Source: Thalassobacillus_A hwangdonensis
GTDB lineage: Bacteria > Bacillota > Bacilli > Bacillales > Halobacillaceae
Reading direction: 5' to 3'
DNA: 64,000 nucleotides
Assembly: GCF_042675915.1 (NCBI RefSeq)
Contig: NZ_JBHTKL010000001.1
Location: forward strand, 1,116,001 to 1,180,000
Numbering within the stretch: position 1 is the first letter of the stretch; each line of letters starts with the position of its first letter. Position numbers and translations under genes: made by a program. A model generated the notes under the pieces. That model searched no databases, had not been told where the DNA came from, and was given only the letters and a program-made list of their open reading frames with translations. Shown in pieces: positions 23,938 to 33,367 of the stretch.

Positions 23938-25675
23938 ATGCCTTGATTAGATCGTGTTGTTCCTTCCTTTCCTTGTTCGCTCCCGGTACATCCGTTTCAA
24001 GCCCAACATTCTCATTCACCACACTTCCTAATTCCTGCGCCAGACCAACAAGCTGTTGTCTGATGCCTTCAGCATGCGTCATCTGGATCTGTTGGTTTTG
24101 GGCTGTTTCCAACAACCGATCACTTGAGTTAATGTGCTGCTTTGCGATCATTGAAAATTGTTCAAATGCGTTTTTCATTTCAGGTAAAATTCGCTCACCT
24201 TCTGTCACATAAGATTTGGCATCTTCAATCATTCGGTTGTACGACTCCATATGCGTCAACAGTTTTTCATAGGACTCTTCTGAAACATATGCTTGATTCA
24301 ACTGATCCTTCAACTCATCTGTCAATAAACCAAACTGTTCTGTTAAATATAACCCAATCTGATTTGTTTCCTTCAGTTTTCCATCTATATCGATGGCGGT
24401 ATCCTTCGAGCTTTCTGCCAATTTCCTCACTTCAGCCGCTACGACGGCAAACCCTTTTCCATCCTCACCAGCTCTTGATGCCTCAATCGTCGCATTCAGT
24501 GCAAGCAATTTCGTTCGTTCCGCAATCGATTGGATTCTTTCGCCGGAATCACGGATAGATGCCATATGAGTCTGGAAATATCGAACCCTGTCTTCCATTT
24601 GTTCAAGGCTTTTATGAAAGTGTTCAAAGGAACGGATGACATGCTGGACACTTTCATTACCTTTATCAACCGCTTTGTTCATTTCAGTCTGCTTATTGAA
24701 CATTTTGTGCAGACGCCCCATCATTTCGTTGAAAACTTCCTCAAGAGTTCCAAAGGTCCTCTGCTGGTCATCGGTCCTATCTACTGCGGTTCGGCTGCTT
24801 TCTAATACCTCCTGCAGTTCACTGTTCAGTCCCCTTTGATACATCTCCAACCGATCAGATGCTTTAGCAAGATCTCCGCTGGAATGATCCAATTGAGTGA
24901 CTGCTTCCTGAAGATTAGCCAACATGGAAGAAATTTTCCCGATCAACAATTGGTAACTTTTCGTCAATGATCGAATTTCAGGAATATCTGTCTTCAGCAT
25001 CGCAGCATCTTCAAACTCCCCATTCCTTGCTTTTCGCATCATTTGCTGTAATTGAGTAAGTGGCTTCATCGTTTTCCTGATGAACAGATACACTGCCATT
25101 ATGACTAGTACAAGCCCCACGATGCCAACGAGCAAAGAAAAATAAGCAAGCTGATTGATTTCATTCATGAAGTCAGCAGCAGGGAAACTGATCAGATAAA
25201 TCCCCTGCAGCTCCTGGATTGGTATATAGGAAAAAACATAGCGCTCCCCTTTCCAGTCGTGCATAACCGTACCATTTTCACTTTGGTTGATGTCCTTGAT
25301 CAATCCCTCATCGAACTCTACCTTCTTGTCTTCATGTACCACATCGATCATCTCTTCACCTTTAATCAAATGAACCTTTGCTGAAAAACCATCCTGCATC
25401 AATTGCGCCTGCTGAGCTTTTATATATGTATTCATGCGACCTTGGAAAACTTCTTTATCACCGACGAAAGCATACATCAGATTTTCCGCCATGCTTTGGG
25501 TGGCGGATAATTCTCTCTCCAACCGCTCCTCGACTAATTCAATCTGACTGTCCTTCGCTTTTGAATAGGATAAATACCCAACGGATGTCAGGGAGATCAG
25601 AAATAACACACTGACAATGATGGAAATCCTCGCTTGAAGCGAAAGAGACAAGTTCCTGGCTACTATTTTTTTCAT
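23933..25675 (-). CDS. Methyl-accepting chemotaxis protein
   Basis: A 580-residue chemoreceptor-like protein. The first membrane helix is at residues 12-32, an extracytoplasmic sensor domain runs to about 170, and the second helix is near 172-196. A HAMP segment (LTQLQQMMRKARNGEFEDA) follows. The conserved signalling tip reads LLALNATIEASRAGEDGKGFAVVAAEVRKLAESS, which docks CheA/CheW. GGAG lies eight bases before the ATG. No chemotaxis genes are adjacent, so the ligand is unknown. A promoter-length gap lies upstream. Confidence 0.9.
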   Translation of the reverse strand: MKKIVARNLSLSLQARISIIVSVLFLISLTSVGYLSYSKAKDSQIELVEERLERELSATQSMAENLMYAFVGDKEVFQGRMNTYIKAQQAQLMQDGFSAKVHLIKGEEMIDVVHEDKKVEFDEGLIKDINQSENGTVMHDWKGERYVFSYIPIQELQGIYLISFPAADFMNEINQLAYFSLLVGIVGLVLVIMAVYLFIRKTMKPLTQLQQMMRKARNGEFEDAAMLKTDIPEIRSLTKSYQLLIGKISSMLANLQEAVTQLDHSSGDLAKASDRLEMYQRGLNSELQEVLESSRTAVDRTDDQQRTFGTLEEVFNEMMGRLHKMFNKQTEMNKAVDKGNESVQHVIRSFEHFHKSLEQMEDRVRYFQTHMASIRDSGERIQSIAERTKLLALNATIEASRAGEDGKGFAVVAAEVRKLAESSKDTAIDIDGKLKETNQIGLYLTEQFGLLTDELKDQLNQAYVSEESYEKLLTHMESYNRMIEDAKSYVTEGERILPEMKNAFEQFSMIAKQHINSSDRLLETAQNQQIQMTHAEGIRQQLVGLAQELGSVVNENVGLETDVPGANKERKEQHDLIKAS

Positions 25676-25768
25676 AATAAATACTCCACCCCTTTTATAG
25701 GTACCTGTGTCCTATTATGGGGATGGAGTATGAACCAAGTGTAAATCTATTGTTAATTTTGGTAAATA

Positions 25769-26404
25769 TCACTTCTTTTTTACCAGTATTTTTGTACCAT
25801 CTATGTCAACGACTTGAACTTCCGTATCTTTAGGAATCCATTGACCATTAGTGACAGCACTGTATTCCCTTCCTTCGATAAGAATCGTACCTACCGGCCG
25901 CATATCTGTCATCGTCGTACCCTGTTTGTTTCTCAAGCTGCGATAATCTTCAGTGACTGTATTATATCCCGCTTCAGATGACAATTGATCGACTAAGGCG
26001 ATTTTCGACCACATATCCCTCCGTTTGAATGCCTTTAAAAAGAACAATGATGCAGCTGCACCTAGGATGACTCCGATGATGCTGTATAATGCCGCAACCC
26101 AGTTCGGTGCTGTAAACCCTACAGCGATGAGCATACAGACCATTCCAATAACAGCCAATGTGCCATCATTCAATAGCTTTCCATCAATAATGATCAACAG
26201 TAATCCGATAACATAGACGAACATCATGATGAGGAACATGCTCGGCGCAAGATAGGAATAAAAGAAGATAGTAATGAATCCAATCCCTAATATCCCGAAA
26301 ATCCCCCTCATATTGACCAGTAACTCACCGATCAGAAACATCGTACCTAAAAATGTAATCACCAATGTAATAGCATCATATTCCAATAAATCCATGATCT
26401 TCAC
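25769..26404 (-). CDS. Short NfeD-like membrane protein
   Basis: A 211-residue protein with about five membrane segments in residues 10-130 and a C-terminal OB-fold-like domain ending in WIPKDTEVQVVDIDGTKILVKKK, the usual end of NfeD proteins. It lacks the N-terminal ClpP-class protease domain of the long NfeD at 54462. Family members of this kind partner with flotillins or related SPFH proteins, but none is adjacent here. The start is either the GTG at 26404 (GGAAG seven bases upstream) or the ATG at 26395. Confidence 0.8.
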   Translation of the reverse strand: MKIMDLLEYDAITLVITFLGTMFLIGELLVNMRGIFGILGIGFITIFFYSYLAPSMFLIMMFVYVIGLLLIIIDGKLLNDGTLAVIGMVCMLIAVGFTAPNWVAALYSIIGVILGAAASLFFLKAFKRRDMWSKIALVDQLSSEAGYNTVTEDYRSLRNKQGTTMTDMRPVGTILIEGREYSAVTNGQWIPKDTEVQVVDIDGTKILVKKK

Positions 26405-26499
26405 GTCCTCTCTTCCTCTATAGATATGTTTACGTATGAAAACAATTAAAGTTTCAAAACAGGAAAGTAAAAAAATACATCGAATATATTTACTATACT

Positions 26500-26895
26500 A
26501 TGTATAGGGATGTGCTCGCATTGATAAAGAAGCTTTTCCTCACTGTGCTGGTCCTGTTGCTTTTCATGAGTGTCTACAAAGACCTTACTACGGGTACTAC
26601 CATCCAATCGAATACAGAAGTAACCCCGTCAGAATCAGCCCCTTCTGAACCGGCTGAACCACCAACACCCCCTCCTCAACCGGATACACGTTTCAGTAAG
26701 TATGCTACAATTACTGTTGAACCTGGGGACACAGTCCTTTCCATCCTTGAAGAAATCCACGATGGATCGTATCATCATGGGATAGGGGAAATGCTGGAAG
26801 ATTTCGAGAAGCTGAATCCGGGTACAGACCCTTCAGCTATAAAGATTGATGAAGCATACCGCTTTCCTGTATATGAGCTTCCAGATTCCCAATAG
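26500..26895 (+). CDS. yqfZ: YqfZ-like anchored protein with LysM-type domain
   Basis: About 131 residues. A membrane anchor (KKLFLTVLVLLLFMSVYKD) is followed by a Pro/Ser/Glu-rich linker, and then a domain with TVEPGDTVLSILEEI and LNPGTDPSAIKIDEAYRFPVY that reads as a LysM-like cell-wall-binding fold. The position just before ispG is that of B. subtilis yqfZ, a sporulation-associated gene. The start is uncertain: the ATG at 26500 has no ribosome binding site, while GTG 26512 or TTG 26521 follow an AGGG. It is expected to face the wall or spore coat. Confidence 0.7.
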   Translation: MYRDVLALIKKLFLTVLVLLLFMSVYKDLTTGTTIQSNTEVTPSESAPSEPAEPPTPPPQPDTRFSKYATITVEPGDTVLSILEEIHDGSYHHGIGEMLEDFEKLNPGTDPSAIKIDEAYRFPVYELPDSQ

Positions 26896-26999
26896 GCTAA
26901 AATAGAAGCAAGGTCCTTCTCATTTAAGCTTATACCCATTATAATAAGGGATGGTACAAAAGAAACATGCATTTTATCGCGGAAAAGGAGCGATTAATT

Positions 27000-28103
27000 A
27001 TGGCACTTACGCATAGAAAAGACACACGACCGGTAAGGGTCGGTAATATTACAATCGGAGGGAGCGACCAGGTCGTCGTTCAATCCATGACAACTACGAA
27101 AACGCACGATGTGGAAGCAACAGTCAATGAAATCCATCGTCTTGAGGAAGCAGGCTGTCAGATTGTCCGAGTTGCATGCCCGGATGAGCGAGCAGCAGAT
27201 GCCATTCCGGAAATAAAGAAACGGATCAACATCCCACTTGTCGTCGATATCCATTTCGATTACAAAATGGCACTGAAAGCGATTGAAGGCGGAGCAGATA
27301 AGATTCGTATCAACCCAGGAAACATCGGTCGACGTGAAAAAGTCGAAGCGGTTGTCAACGCTGCAAAGGCAAAGGGCATCCCAATTCGAATCGGTGTCAA
27401 CGCTGGTTCTCTCGAGAAGCACATTCTGAAGAAATATGGCTATCCTACAGCTGAAGGTATGGTAGAGAGTGCACTTCACCATATTAAGATTCTTGAGGAT
27501 TTGGATTTCCATGACATCATCGTCTCACTGAAAGCTTCTGATGTGAACCTTGCAATCCAGGCATATGAAAAAGCTGCTGAAGTCATCAAGTACCCACTCC
27601 ACTTAGGAATCACGGAATCAGGTACATTGTTCGCCGGTACAGTAAAAAGTGCCGCTGGATTAGGAGCAATCCTAAGTAAAGGGATCGGAAGCACAGTAAG
27701 GATTTCCTTAAGTGCAGACCCTGTCGAGGAAATCAAAGTTGCACGAGAACTTCTGAAGTCATTCGGATTGGCAGCAAATGCAGCTACCCTTATTTCCTGT
27801 CCGACATGTGGACGGATCGAAATCGACCTGATTTCAATTGCAAATGAAGTGGAAGAATATATCCAGACCATAAAAGCACCAATCAAAGTAGCTGTTCTGG
27901 GCTGTGCAGTAAACGGGCCTGGTGAGGCACGTGAAGCAGATATCGGCATTGCCGGTGCCCGCGGTGAAGGACTTCTATTCCGACATGGTGAAATCATCCG
28001 TAAAGTACCGGAGGATATCATGGTGGATGAACTGAAGAAAGAAGTCGACAAGCTTGCAGAAGAACACTACCGGAAACAGGAAGAAGAGAAACAGAAAGCA
28101 TAA
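27000..28103 (+). CDS. ispG: 4-hydroxy-3-methylbut-2-enyl-diphosphate synthase (IspG)
   Basis: Iron-sulfur enzyme of the MEP isoprenoid pathway that turns MEcPP into HMBPP; 367 residues. Marks include TRPVRVGNITIGG at the start, VVQSMTTTKT, KIRINPGNIG, and the [4Fe-4S] cysteines in SCPTCGR (about residue 263-266) and GCAVNGPGEA. The ATG at 27000 is chosen because AAGGAG lies nine bases upstream; 11 extra upstream codons lack a site. A TATAAT stands near 26940 but its -35 is weak. The next pathway gene, ispH, is 5 kb away in the same block. Confidence 0.96.
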   Translation: MALTHRKDTRPVRVGNITIGGSDQVVVQSMTTTKTHDVEATVNEIHRLEEAGCQIVRVACPDERAADAIPEIKKRINIPLVVDIHFDYKMALKAIEGGADKIRINPGNIGRREKVEAVVNAAKAKGIPIRIGVNAGSLEKHILKKYGYPTAEGMVESALHHIKILEDLDFHDIIVSLKASDVNLAIQAYEKAAEVIKYPLHLGITESGTLFAGTVKSAAGLGAILSKGIGSTVRISLSADPVEEIKVARELLKSFGLAANAATLISCPTCGRIEIDLISIANEVEEYIQTIKAPIKVAVLGCAVNGPGEAREADIGIAGARGEGLLFRHGEIIRKVPEDIMVDELKKEVDKLAEEHYRKQEEEKQKA

Positions 28104-28107
28104 TGAA

Positions 28108-28140
28108 GAAAAGTGAGCCCATCAACGGGCTCACTTTTTT
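28108..28140. terminator. Terminator between ispG and the YqfX-like gene
   Basis: AAGTGAGCCC and GGGCTCACTT form a stem around a short loop, followed by a run of T on the plus strand. It separates two convergent genes. Confidence 0.85.
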
Positions 28141-28147
28141 TAATTCG

Positions 28148-28549
28148 CTAAAACAATGGTGCCAGGAACAGTGAAAGAAGAATGGAAATCGCCCCGATGA
28201 CAATAGCTGTATTCCCTAACGTTTCAGCACCGCGACGTTTGGCGAAGAATCCGAGTATGATCCCTGCACCACCTAGCAGTACTGGAGCGACGAAGAAAGA
28301 GATCCCGACAAGTACGATCGCAAGCCAGCCCATACCGGTTTGGACTTCCGTCTGCATGTCAGTACCCTGCTCTTCATTTCTGATGGGCTCATTCAATGCC
28401 ATCTCCTGCGCGAATTCCTCATCGTGCTTTTCATGGTACAACTCATCATGATGCACGAGACCTTCTTTATTGTCCATTGTTGCTTCATCTCCATAATGAG
28501 GAGCTTTTTCCACCTCATCATAGGTCGAACGTTTATTGGAATCGTCCAT
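28148..28549 (-). CDS. YqfX-like small membrane protein
   Basis: A 133-residue protein. Residues 1-70 are hydrophilic and rich in Asp, Glu and His. The end has two membrane helices (MGWLAIVLVGISFFVAPVLL and TAIVIGAISILLSLFLAPLF) separated by GFFAKRRGAETLG. The location beside ispG matches B. subtilis yqfX, a protein of similar size and two-helix plan. Function is unknown. GAGGGTG precedes the ATG at 28549. Confidence 0.7.
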   Translation of the reverse strand: MDDSNKRSTYDEVEKAPHYGDEATMDNKEGLVHHDELYHEKHDEEFAQEMALNEPIRNEEQGTDMQTEVQTGMGWLAIVLVGISFFVAPVLLGGAGIILGFFAKRRGAETLGNTAIVIGAISILLSLFLAPLF

Positions 28550-28635
28550 GGTAAACACCCTCACTTTCTAAATGGAGATTCCTTTCTAGTGTCTGCAGAT
28601 TACCGCTTTTAAGTAAGGTAATTATTGTATCGGAT

Positions 28636-28672
28636 ACAAAAAAGCTCACAGTCGTTAAGACCATGAGCTTTA
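28636..28672 (-). terminator. Terminator after the transglycosylase-like gene
   Basis: AAAGCTCA and TGAGCTTT close a stem with an inner GTC/GAC pairing, followed by TTTTTT on the minus strand. Confidence 0.75.
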
Positions 28673-28677
28673 TCGCT

Positions 28678-29406
28678 TCACTCTTTATATGCCACTGTCT
28701 GATAATTGTCCGCACCTTCCTGAATCGCTTCCGCGTACCAGCTGTTAGCATGTCCATTTTTCTTTTTATATTCTTCAAGTCCTCCCATACCGCGATGGTA
28801 GGCAGTAAGGGCTTCATCCCAATTCCCATATTCATTATGAAGATAATCCAAGTAGACCAGTGATAATTGCATTGAATAGTATGGGTCGAATAGAAGCTCT
28901 TCCTTATAAGGAAGCCCAGCCATTTCGGCTATCCATGGAGCAGTATTCTTCATGAATTGAGCCATGCCGTATGCATGTCCATATTTTGTCTTGGGGCCGA
29001 CCAGCTCAGGATCGAACGTCCTCCCAGTTTCCACCTTGAGCAATTCATATGCAAGAAATGGATCGACCTCATACTTGGTTGCTTCCCTAACGAGATATAG
29101 TGCCCAGGATTTTTTGAATCTGCCTTCGCTATCCTCTACAAGCATCTCTGCAAGTCCTTCCATCTCATTCCAGCTGAAATACCCATTTTGTTCGGCGGAT
29201 TTTTTACGCTCCGTGGACATATATTCTTTCTGTGATAGCAGTTGTTCATTCTGTTCAAGTAGATCTTCGTTCGTTTTCGCCAACGTCTTCTTCTCAGCAA
29301 GAATCGTTTTCTTCTCCTGCTGGTGATGATCATTGACCACGATTACGATCATCGCAACAATTACAGTTGTCAATCCGACATGAAACAATGTCTTTAAAAC
29401 CGTCAT
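28678..29406 (-). CDS. Lytic transglycosylase-like anchored protein
   Basis: A 242-residue protein. A membrane anchor (residues 4-25) is followed by a Glu/Lys/Gln coiled coil to about residue 70. The C-terminal domain is of the lysozyme-like SLT fold: YEVDPFLAYELLKVETGRTF holds the catalytic Glu, then YGMAQFM, FDPYYSMQLSLVYLDYL and EALTAYHRGMGGL. It should cleave or remodel peptidoglycan outside the membrane. GGAGGG precedes the ATG at 29406; a longer frame to 29538 lacks a site. It diverges from yqfT. Confidence 0.85.
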   Translation of the reverse strand: MTVLKTLFHVGLTTVIVAMIVIVVNDHHQQEKKTILAEKKTLAKTNEDLLEQNEQLLSQKEYMSTERKKSAEQNGYFSWNEMEGLAEMLVEDSEGRFKKSWALYLVREATKYEVDPFLAYELLKVETGRTFDPELVGPKTKYGHAYGMAQFMKNTAPWIAEMAGLPYKEELLFDPYYSMQLSLVYLDYLHNEYGNWDEALTAYHRGMGGLEEYKKKNGHANSWYAEAIQEGADNYQTVAYKE

Positions 29407-29522
29407 TGTCCTCACCCTCCTATTGAAACGTTCCTTGTGCACACGAGGATGGAATAAGCTCCGTAACATTAACGTACATGATGAATAACCTGTAACAAGT
29501 ATGTATGAAAAGGAGAATTCCA

Positions 29523-29807
29523 ATGAAAAGTATGGCACAACATATCATTACCCAAAAATTGAAGCAGTTAACCATCCAGGACATAAAAACATACAGCACG
29601 AAATATGGAATTACTGTTTCTGATAAAGAAGCTGCCCAAATAGTAGGTGAACTAAAGTCCACCTCCTATAATCCCTTGAAGACAGAGGATCGGATGAAGA
29701 TGCTTAAACGCCTAGGCAAAATCACCAGTCCTCAAACCGCCCAGAAAGTTAACCGTATTCTCCATCAATTAGCTAAAGAGCACGGAGTAGAGAATTGGTT
29801 GAAATAA
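29523..29807 (+). CDS. yqfT: DUF2624 family protein (YqfT)
   Basis: A 94-residue soluble, lysine-rich helical protein recognised as DUF2624 from IITQKLKQLTIQDIKTYSTKYG and from its place beside nfo. The ATG at 29523 has GGAG seven bases upstream; the frame could open at 29505 but that has no site. Its role is unknown. Confidence 0.82.
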   Translation: MKSMAQHIITQKLKQLTIQDIKTYSTKYGITVSDKEAAQIVGELKSTSYNPLKTEDRMKMLKRLGKITSPQTAQKVNRILHQLAKEHGVENWLK

Positions 29808-29884
29808 TTCATTTGCTTTCTATACCAGATTAAAGCCGAGTTTTCACACAAGGAGATAGGGTTTCACAGCGGATGAGAAAATGA

Positions 29885-29914
29885 CAAAGCGCCGCCTATA
29901 TAAGGCAGCGCTTC
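29885..29914 (-). terminator. Terminator after nfo
   Basis: AAGCGCTGCCT and AGGCGGCGCTT form a stem (one T-G pair) with a short AT loop, followed by TTGTCATTTT on the minus strand. Confidence 0.7.
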
Positions 29915-29920
29915 CTCCTA

Positions 29921-30814
29921 TTACTGATTCATGATTTTTTCTTTCAGTTGCGGGTCAAATTCTTTTGATTTCAACATTTCGATTTCAAATCGATATGGCG
30001 GCTTTTTATTTTTCTTATCTTCTCCAACATACGGGGTTTCAAGAATTTTAGGAAGATCTGACAATTGCGGGTGATGAACGATGTAGCTCAACGCATCAAA
30101 TCCGATATGCCCGAAACCGATATTCTCGTGACGGTCCTTTTGTGCGCCTCGTTCATTTTTACTGTCGTTGACGTGAACGACTTTCAACCGGTCAAGCCCG
30201 ATGATATTATCGAACTCCTTGAGAACTCCATCAAAATCGTTGACGATATCGTAACCAGCATCATGGATGTGGCATGTGTCCATACATATTGAAAGATTTT
30301 CATTGTAAGTCACACCATCAATGATCTTCGCCAATTCATCAAATGAACGGCCGCACTCCGAACCTTTACCTGCCATTGTTTCCAAAGCAATCTGGACAGG
30401 CTGTTCTTTGTGCAACACTTCATTCAAGCCTTCGATGATCCGGTCGATCCCCTGATCTGCACCTGCTCCGACATGCGAACCTGGGTGCAGAACAATCTGC
30501 CTCGCTCCTAGTGCTTCTGTACGGTCGATTTCATTGCGAAGGAAATCCACACCGAGCTGGAATGTCTCAGGCTTCGTCGTGTTTCCTACGTTGATGATAT
30601 ATGGGGCATGTACGATAATATCGCTGATTCCATTCGCCTCCATATGCTCCGTACCATCCTCGATATTCAGTTCTTCAATCGGACGCCTCCGCGTGTTCTG
30701 AGGGGCACCAGTATAGATCATGAAAGTATTTGAACCGTAGGAGGCTGCCTCTTCGCTTGCACCCAGCAGCATTTTTTTCCCTTTCATCGATACATGTGAT
30801 CCGATTTTTACCAT
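29921..30814 (-). CDS. nfo: Endonuclease IV (Nfo/YqfS)
   Basis: AP endonuclease of base-excision repair, 297 residues, TIM barrel with three zinc ions. It starts KIGSHVSMKGKKMLLGA and shows IVLHPGSHVG, ALETMAGKGSECG, CMDTCHIHDAGYDI and VVHVNDSKNERGAQKDRHENIGFG, which carry the metal ligands. The ATG at 30814 follows GAGGTG by nine bases and matches the usual N-terminus; a GTG at 30826 also opens the frame. It follows cshB by 30 bases, so the two are probably co-transcribed. B. subtilis Nfo is made in spores. Confidence 0.95.
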   Translation of the reverse strand: MVKIGSHVSMKGKKMLLGASEEAASYGSNTFMIYTGAPQNTRRRPIEELNIEDGTEHMEANGISDIIVHAPYIINVGNTTKPETFQLGVDFLRNEIDRTEALGARQIVLHPGSHVGAGADQGIDRIIEGLNEVLHKEQPVQIALETMAGKGSECGRSFDELAKIIDGVTYNENLSICMDTCHIHDAGYDIVNDFDGVLKEFDNIIGLDRLKVVHVNDSKNERGAQKDRHENIGFGHIGFDALSYIVHHPQLSDLPKILETPYVGEDKKNKKPPYRFEIEMLKSKEFDPQLKEKIMNQ

Positions 30815-30843
30815 AGCATTAAACACCTCTACCTTTGATTGTA

Positions 30844-32163
30844 TTACTTTTTCTTACGGAAGCTTTCACGTTTCAGCTTCTTCTTGTTCCTGTCAGCCTG
30901 ATTTTTCATCTTTTTCTTATAGCCAGGCTTGACTTTCTTCGGTTTCTTCACCATGTTCCACGCCTGTTTTTCTACATCTGACTCAGTCTTTTTACGTGTG
31001 GAACGCTCTTTGTAGGATTTGACTTCTTGCCACTCTTTATTTTTGATGTCATAAAAAGTGAACGTCAATCCTTTTTTCTCCAGCTTTTCAATCAACGGCA
31101 GGTCATTCTCCGTATAAAGGTTGATTGCTGTACCTTCCATTCCTGCGCGGGCAGTCCTGCCGACACGATGAATATAGAATTCCTCTTCTTTCGGAAGCTG
31201 TGCATTGATGACATGACTTACCCCTTGGATATCAATTCCTCTAGAAGCAAGGTCCGTCGCAACAATGTACTGGTAACGCAGGTTCTGCAGTTCTTTCAAC
31301 ATCCGTTTTCTTTCTCTTGGGGAAAGTCCACCATGAAGAATACCGGCATTGATCCCTTTCGCCTGCAGGTCCCTTGCCAGTTTATTTGCATGTTCTTTAC
31401 CATTTGTGAAAATAATCGCCAGGTATGGCTGGATTACTTCTGAAATTCGGACGATCATTTCAGCAGGTTCACGATGCTTCAAAGGCACCAGGCGGTGTTC
31501 CATCAGTTCCGGCGCTGGTTTGTCATCTTCAATCTGGATGTGCGTCGGGTTCGTCAAATATTTCTTCAGGAATGGGTGCAATCTTTCAGGAATCGTTGCA
31601 GAAAAGACCATCAGCTGAATATTAGGATTGGCCCGAACCAAAATCTGATCCACCTCTTCGATGAAGCCTAAATCAAGCATCAAATCTGCTTCATCCAGGA
31701 CAAAGCTGTTTGCGTGATGAAGGTCAAGCGCTTCTTCTTTCACCATATCCAGGATACGCCCTGGCGTACCAACAACGATATGAGGCTGATCCCTCAGCTT
31801 CTCCATCGCTTTCTTTTTGTCCGTGCCGCCAATAAGTAATCTTGCTTTCCAGCGCTCATCCTTGTTGGCATGATGAATGCATTTTCTTACTTCATCATAA
31901 ATTTGTGTAGCTAATTCACGGGTCGGTGCCGTGATTACACATTGGACATGTGCTTTATTTTCATCGAGCTTATTCAATAACGGCAATAGAAACGCATGCG
32001 TTTTCCCGGATCCGGTATGGGATTGCCCGATCAGGCTTTCCCCTCTAAGTGCAGCAGGGATGACCTTCTGCTGGATCGGGGTGGGCTCATTGAACCCGAG
32101 TTTGTCAACGATTTCCTTTACAACCGGATGAATCGCATATTGATTGAATGAATGTTTGGTCAT
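30844..32163 (-). CDS. cshB: DEAD-box RNA helicase CshB
   Basis: ATP-dependent RNA helicase of 439 residues, counterpart of YqfR/CshB, which acts in cold adaptation and ribosome assembly. Motifs in order: Q motif EPTPIQQKVIP, SHTGSGKT (I), PTRELA (Ia), TPGR, LDEADLML (II), SATIP (III), IIFTNGKEHA, TDLASRGIDI and HRVGRTARAG (VI). The tail after about residue 380 is very basic, as expected for RNA binding. AGGAG precedes the ATG. Confidence 0.95.
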   Translation of the reverse strand: MTKHSFNQYAIHPVVKEIVDKLGFNEPTPIQQKVIPAALRGESLIGQSHTGSGKTHAFLLPLLNKLDENKAHVQCVITAPTRELATQIYDEVRKCIHHANKDERWKARLLIGGTDKKKAMEKLRDQPHIVVGTPGRILDMVKEEALDLHHANSFVLDEADLMLDLGFIEEVDQILVRANPNIQLMVFSATIPERLHPFLKKYLTNPTHIQIEDDKPAPELMEHRLVPLKHREPAEMIVRISEVIQPYLAIIFTNGKEHANKLARDLQAKGINAGILHGGLSPRERKRMLKELQNLRYQYIVATDLASRGIDIQGVSHVINAQLPKEEEFYIHRVGRTARAGMEGTAINLYTENDLPLIEKLEKKGLTFTFYDIKNKEWQEVKSYKERSTRKKTESDVEKQAWNMVKKPKKVKPGYKKKMKNQADRNKKKLKRESFRKKK

Positions 32164-32254
32164 GTAATTTCTCCTTTTTCTTCAGAAACAAAATCTCCAT
32201 CCTCTATTATAGTAGAGGAACGAAGGAATTGCACGATAGTTATCATTGTCTTCT

Positions 32255-32283
32255 TTGTCAATCAGCCATAGAACCTTTATAAT
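32255..32283 (+). promoter_or_regulatory. SigA-type promoter of ispH
   Basis: TTGTCA and a perfect TATAAT are 17 bases apart, about 50 bases before the ispH start. Confidence 0.8.
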
Positions 32284-32333
32284 GGAATGGAGATCCAACA
32301 CTTTATTGGTATGAACAAAGGGGGAACCGATTC

Positions 32334-33281
32334 ATGGAAGTAATCAAAATTGCACCTCGCGGCTATTGCTATGGCGTGGTCGATGCCATGGTGATTGCAC
32401 AGAATGCAGCGAAGGACCCGAACCTTCCCCGTCCTATATATATTTTGGGTATGATTGTCCATAATACTCATGTGACTGAAGCATTCAAAGAAGAAGGCAT
32501 TATTACGCTGGACGGTGAAAACCGCCTGGAAATACTGGAAGGAATCAACGACGGCACCGTCATTTTCACCGCTCACGGTGTCTCACCCGAAGTGAAAGAA
32601 CGTGCAAGAAACAAAGGTTTGACAGTACTTGACGCAACATGTCCTGATGTTACGAATACGCATAACTTGATTCGCGAAAAAGTAGCAGAAGGCTTTGAAA
32701 TCATCTATATCGGTAAGAAAGGACACCCGGAGCCTGAAGGAGCAATCGGAGTGGCACCTGGAAAGGTCCACTTGATTCAGACAGAAGAGGATGCAGAAAA
32801 TCTGGACGTCGACCATGACAAACTGCTCGTAACGAACCAGACAACCATGAGTCAGTGGGATGTGTACGATGTCATGCAAAAAGTGAAAGAGAAATATCCT
32901 CATGTGCAACTTCATCAGGAAATCTGTATGGCGACTCAAGTGAGACAGGAAGCTGTTTCAGAACAAGCGAAAGATGCCGACCTTACCCTTGTCGTAGGTG
33001 ATCCCAAGAGTAATAACTCCAACCGGCTTGCTCAAGTTTCCAAAGAAAAAGCTGGAACCATGGCCTACCGTATCGCGGATGTGACAGAAATCGATCTCGA
33101 TTGGTTGGAGGGTGTCAAAAAAGTAGCAGTCACAGCTGGTGCTTCCACTCCTACACCGATTACAAAAGAAGTAATCAAATTCATTGAAAATTACGACCCT
33201 GAAAACGAAGAAACATGGGTGCTGGAATCGAAAGTGGAACGTAAAAAAATCCTTCCGAAAGTCAAAGCGAAGAAAAGATAA
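32334..33281 (+). CDS. ispH: 4-hydroxy-3-methylbut-2-enyl diphosphate reductase (IspH)
   Basis: Last enzyme of the MEP pathway: an iron-sulfur protein of 315 residues that reduces HMBPP to IPP and DMAPP. The three cluster cysteines are in RGYCYGV (residue 13), DATCPDVT and HQEICMAT. Substrate motifs AHGVS, GHPEPEGAIG, TNQTTMS, SNNSNRL and TAGASTPTP are all present. AAAGGGGGA precedes the ATG. It has its own promoter and terminator and stands alone on the plus strand. Confidence 0.97.
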   Translation: MEVIKIAPRGYCYGVVDAMVIAQNAAKDPNLPRPIYILGMIVHNTHVTEAFKEEGIITLDGENRLEILEGINDGTVIFTAHGVSPEVKERARNKGLTVLDATCPDVTNTHNLIREKVAEGFEIIYIGKKGHPEPEGAIGVAPGKVHLIQTEEDAENLDVDHDKLLVTNQTTMSQWDVYDVMQKVKEKYPHVQLHQEICMATQVRQEAVSEQAKDADLTLVVGDPKSNNSNRLAQVSKEKAGTMAYRIADVTEIDLDWLEGVKKVAVTAGASTPTPITKEVIKFIENYDPENEETWVLESKVERKKILPKVKAKKR

Positions 33282-33296
33282 TATTTTTGTTATAGA

Positions 33297-33330
33297 AAAC
33301 CCGAACTTCGCGTTCGGGTTTTCGTTTTTA
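33297..33330 (+). terminator. Terminator after ispH
   Basis: AAAACCCGAAC and GTTCGGGTTTT form a perfect stem around TTCGC, followed by TCGTTTTT. Confidence 0.88.
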
Positions 33331-33367
33331 TATTAGCGATTAAATAGCGAATTTTACATTCATCTTA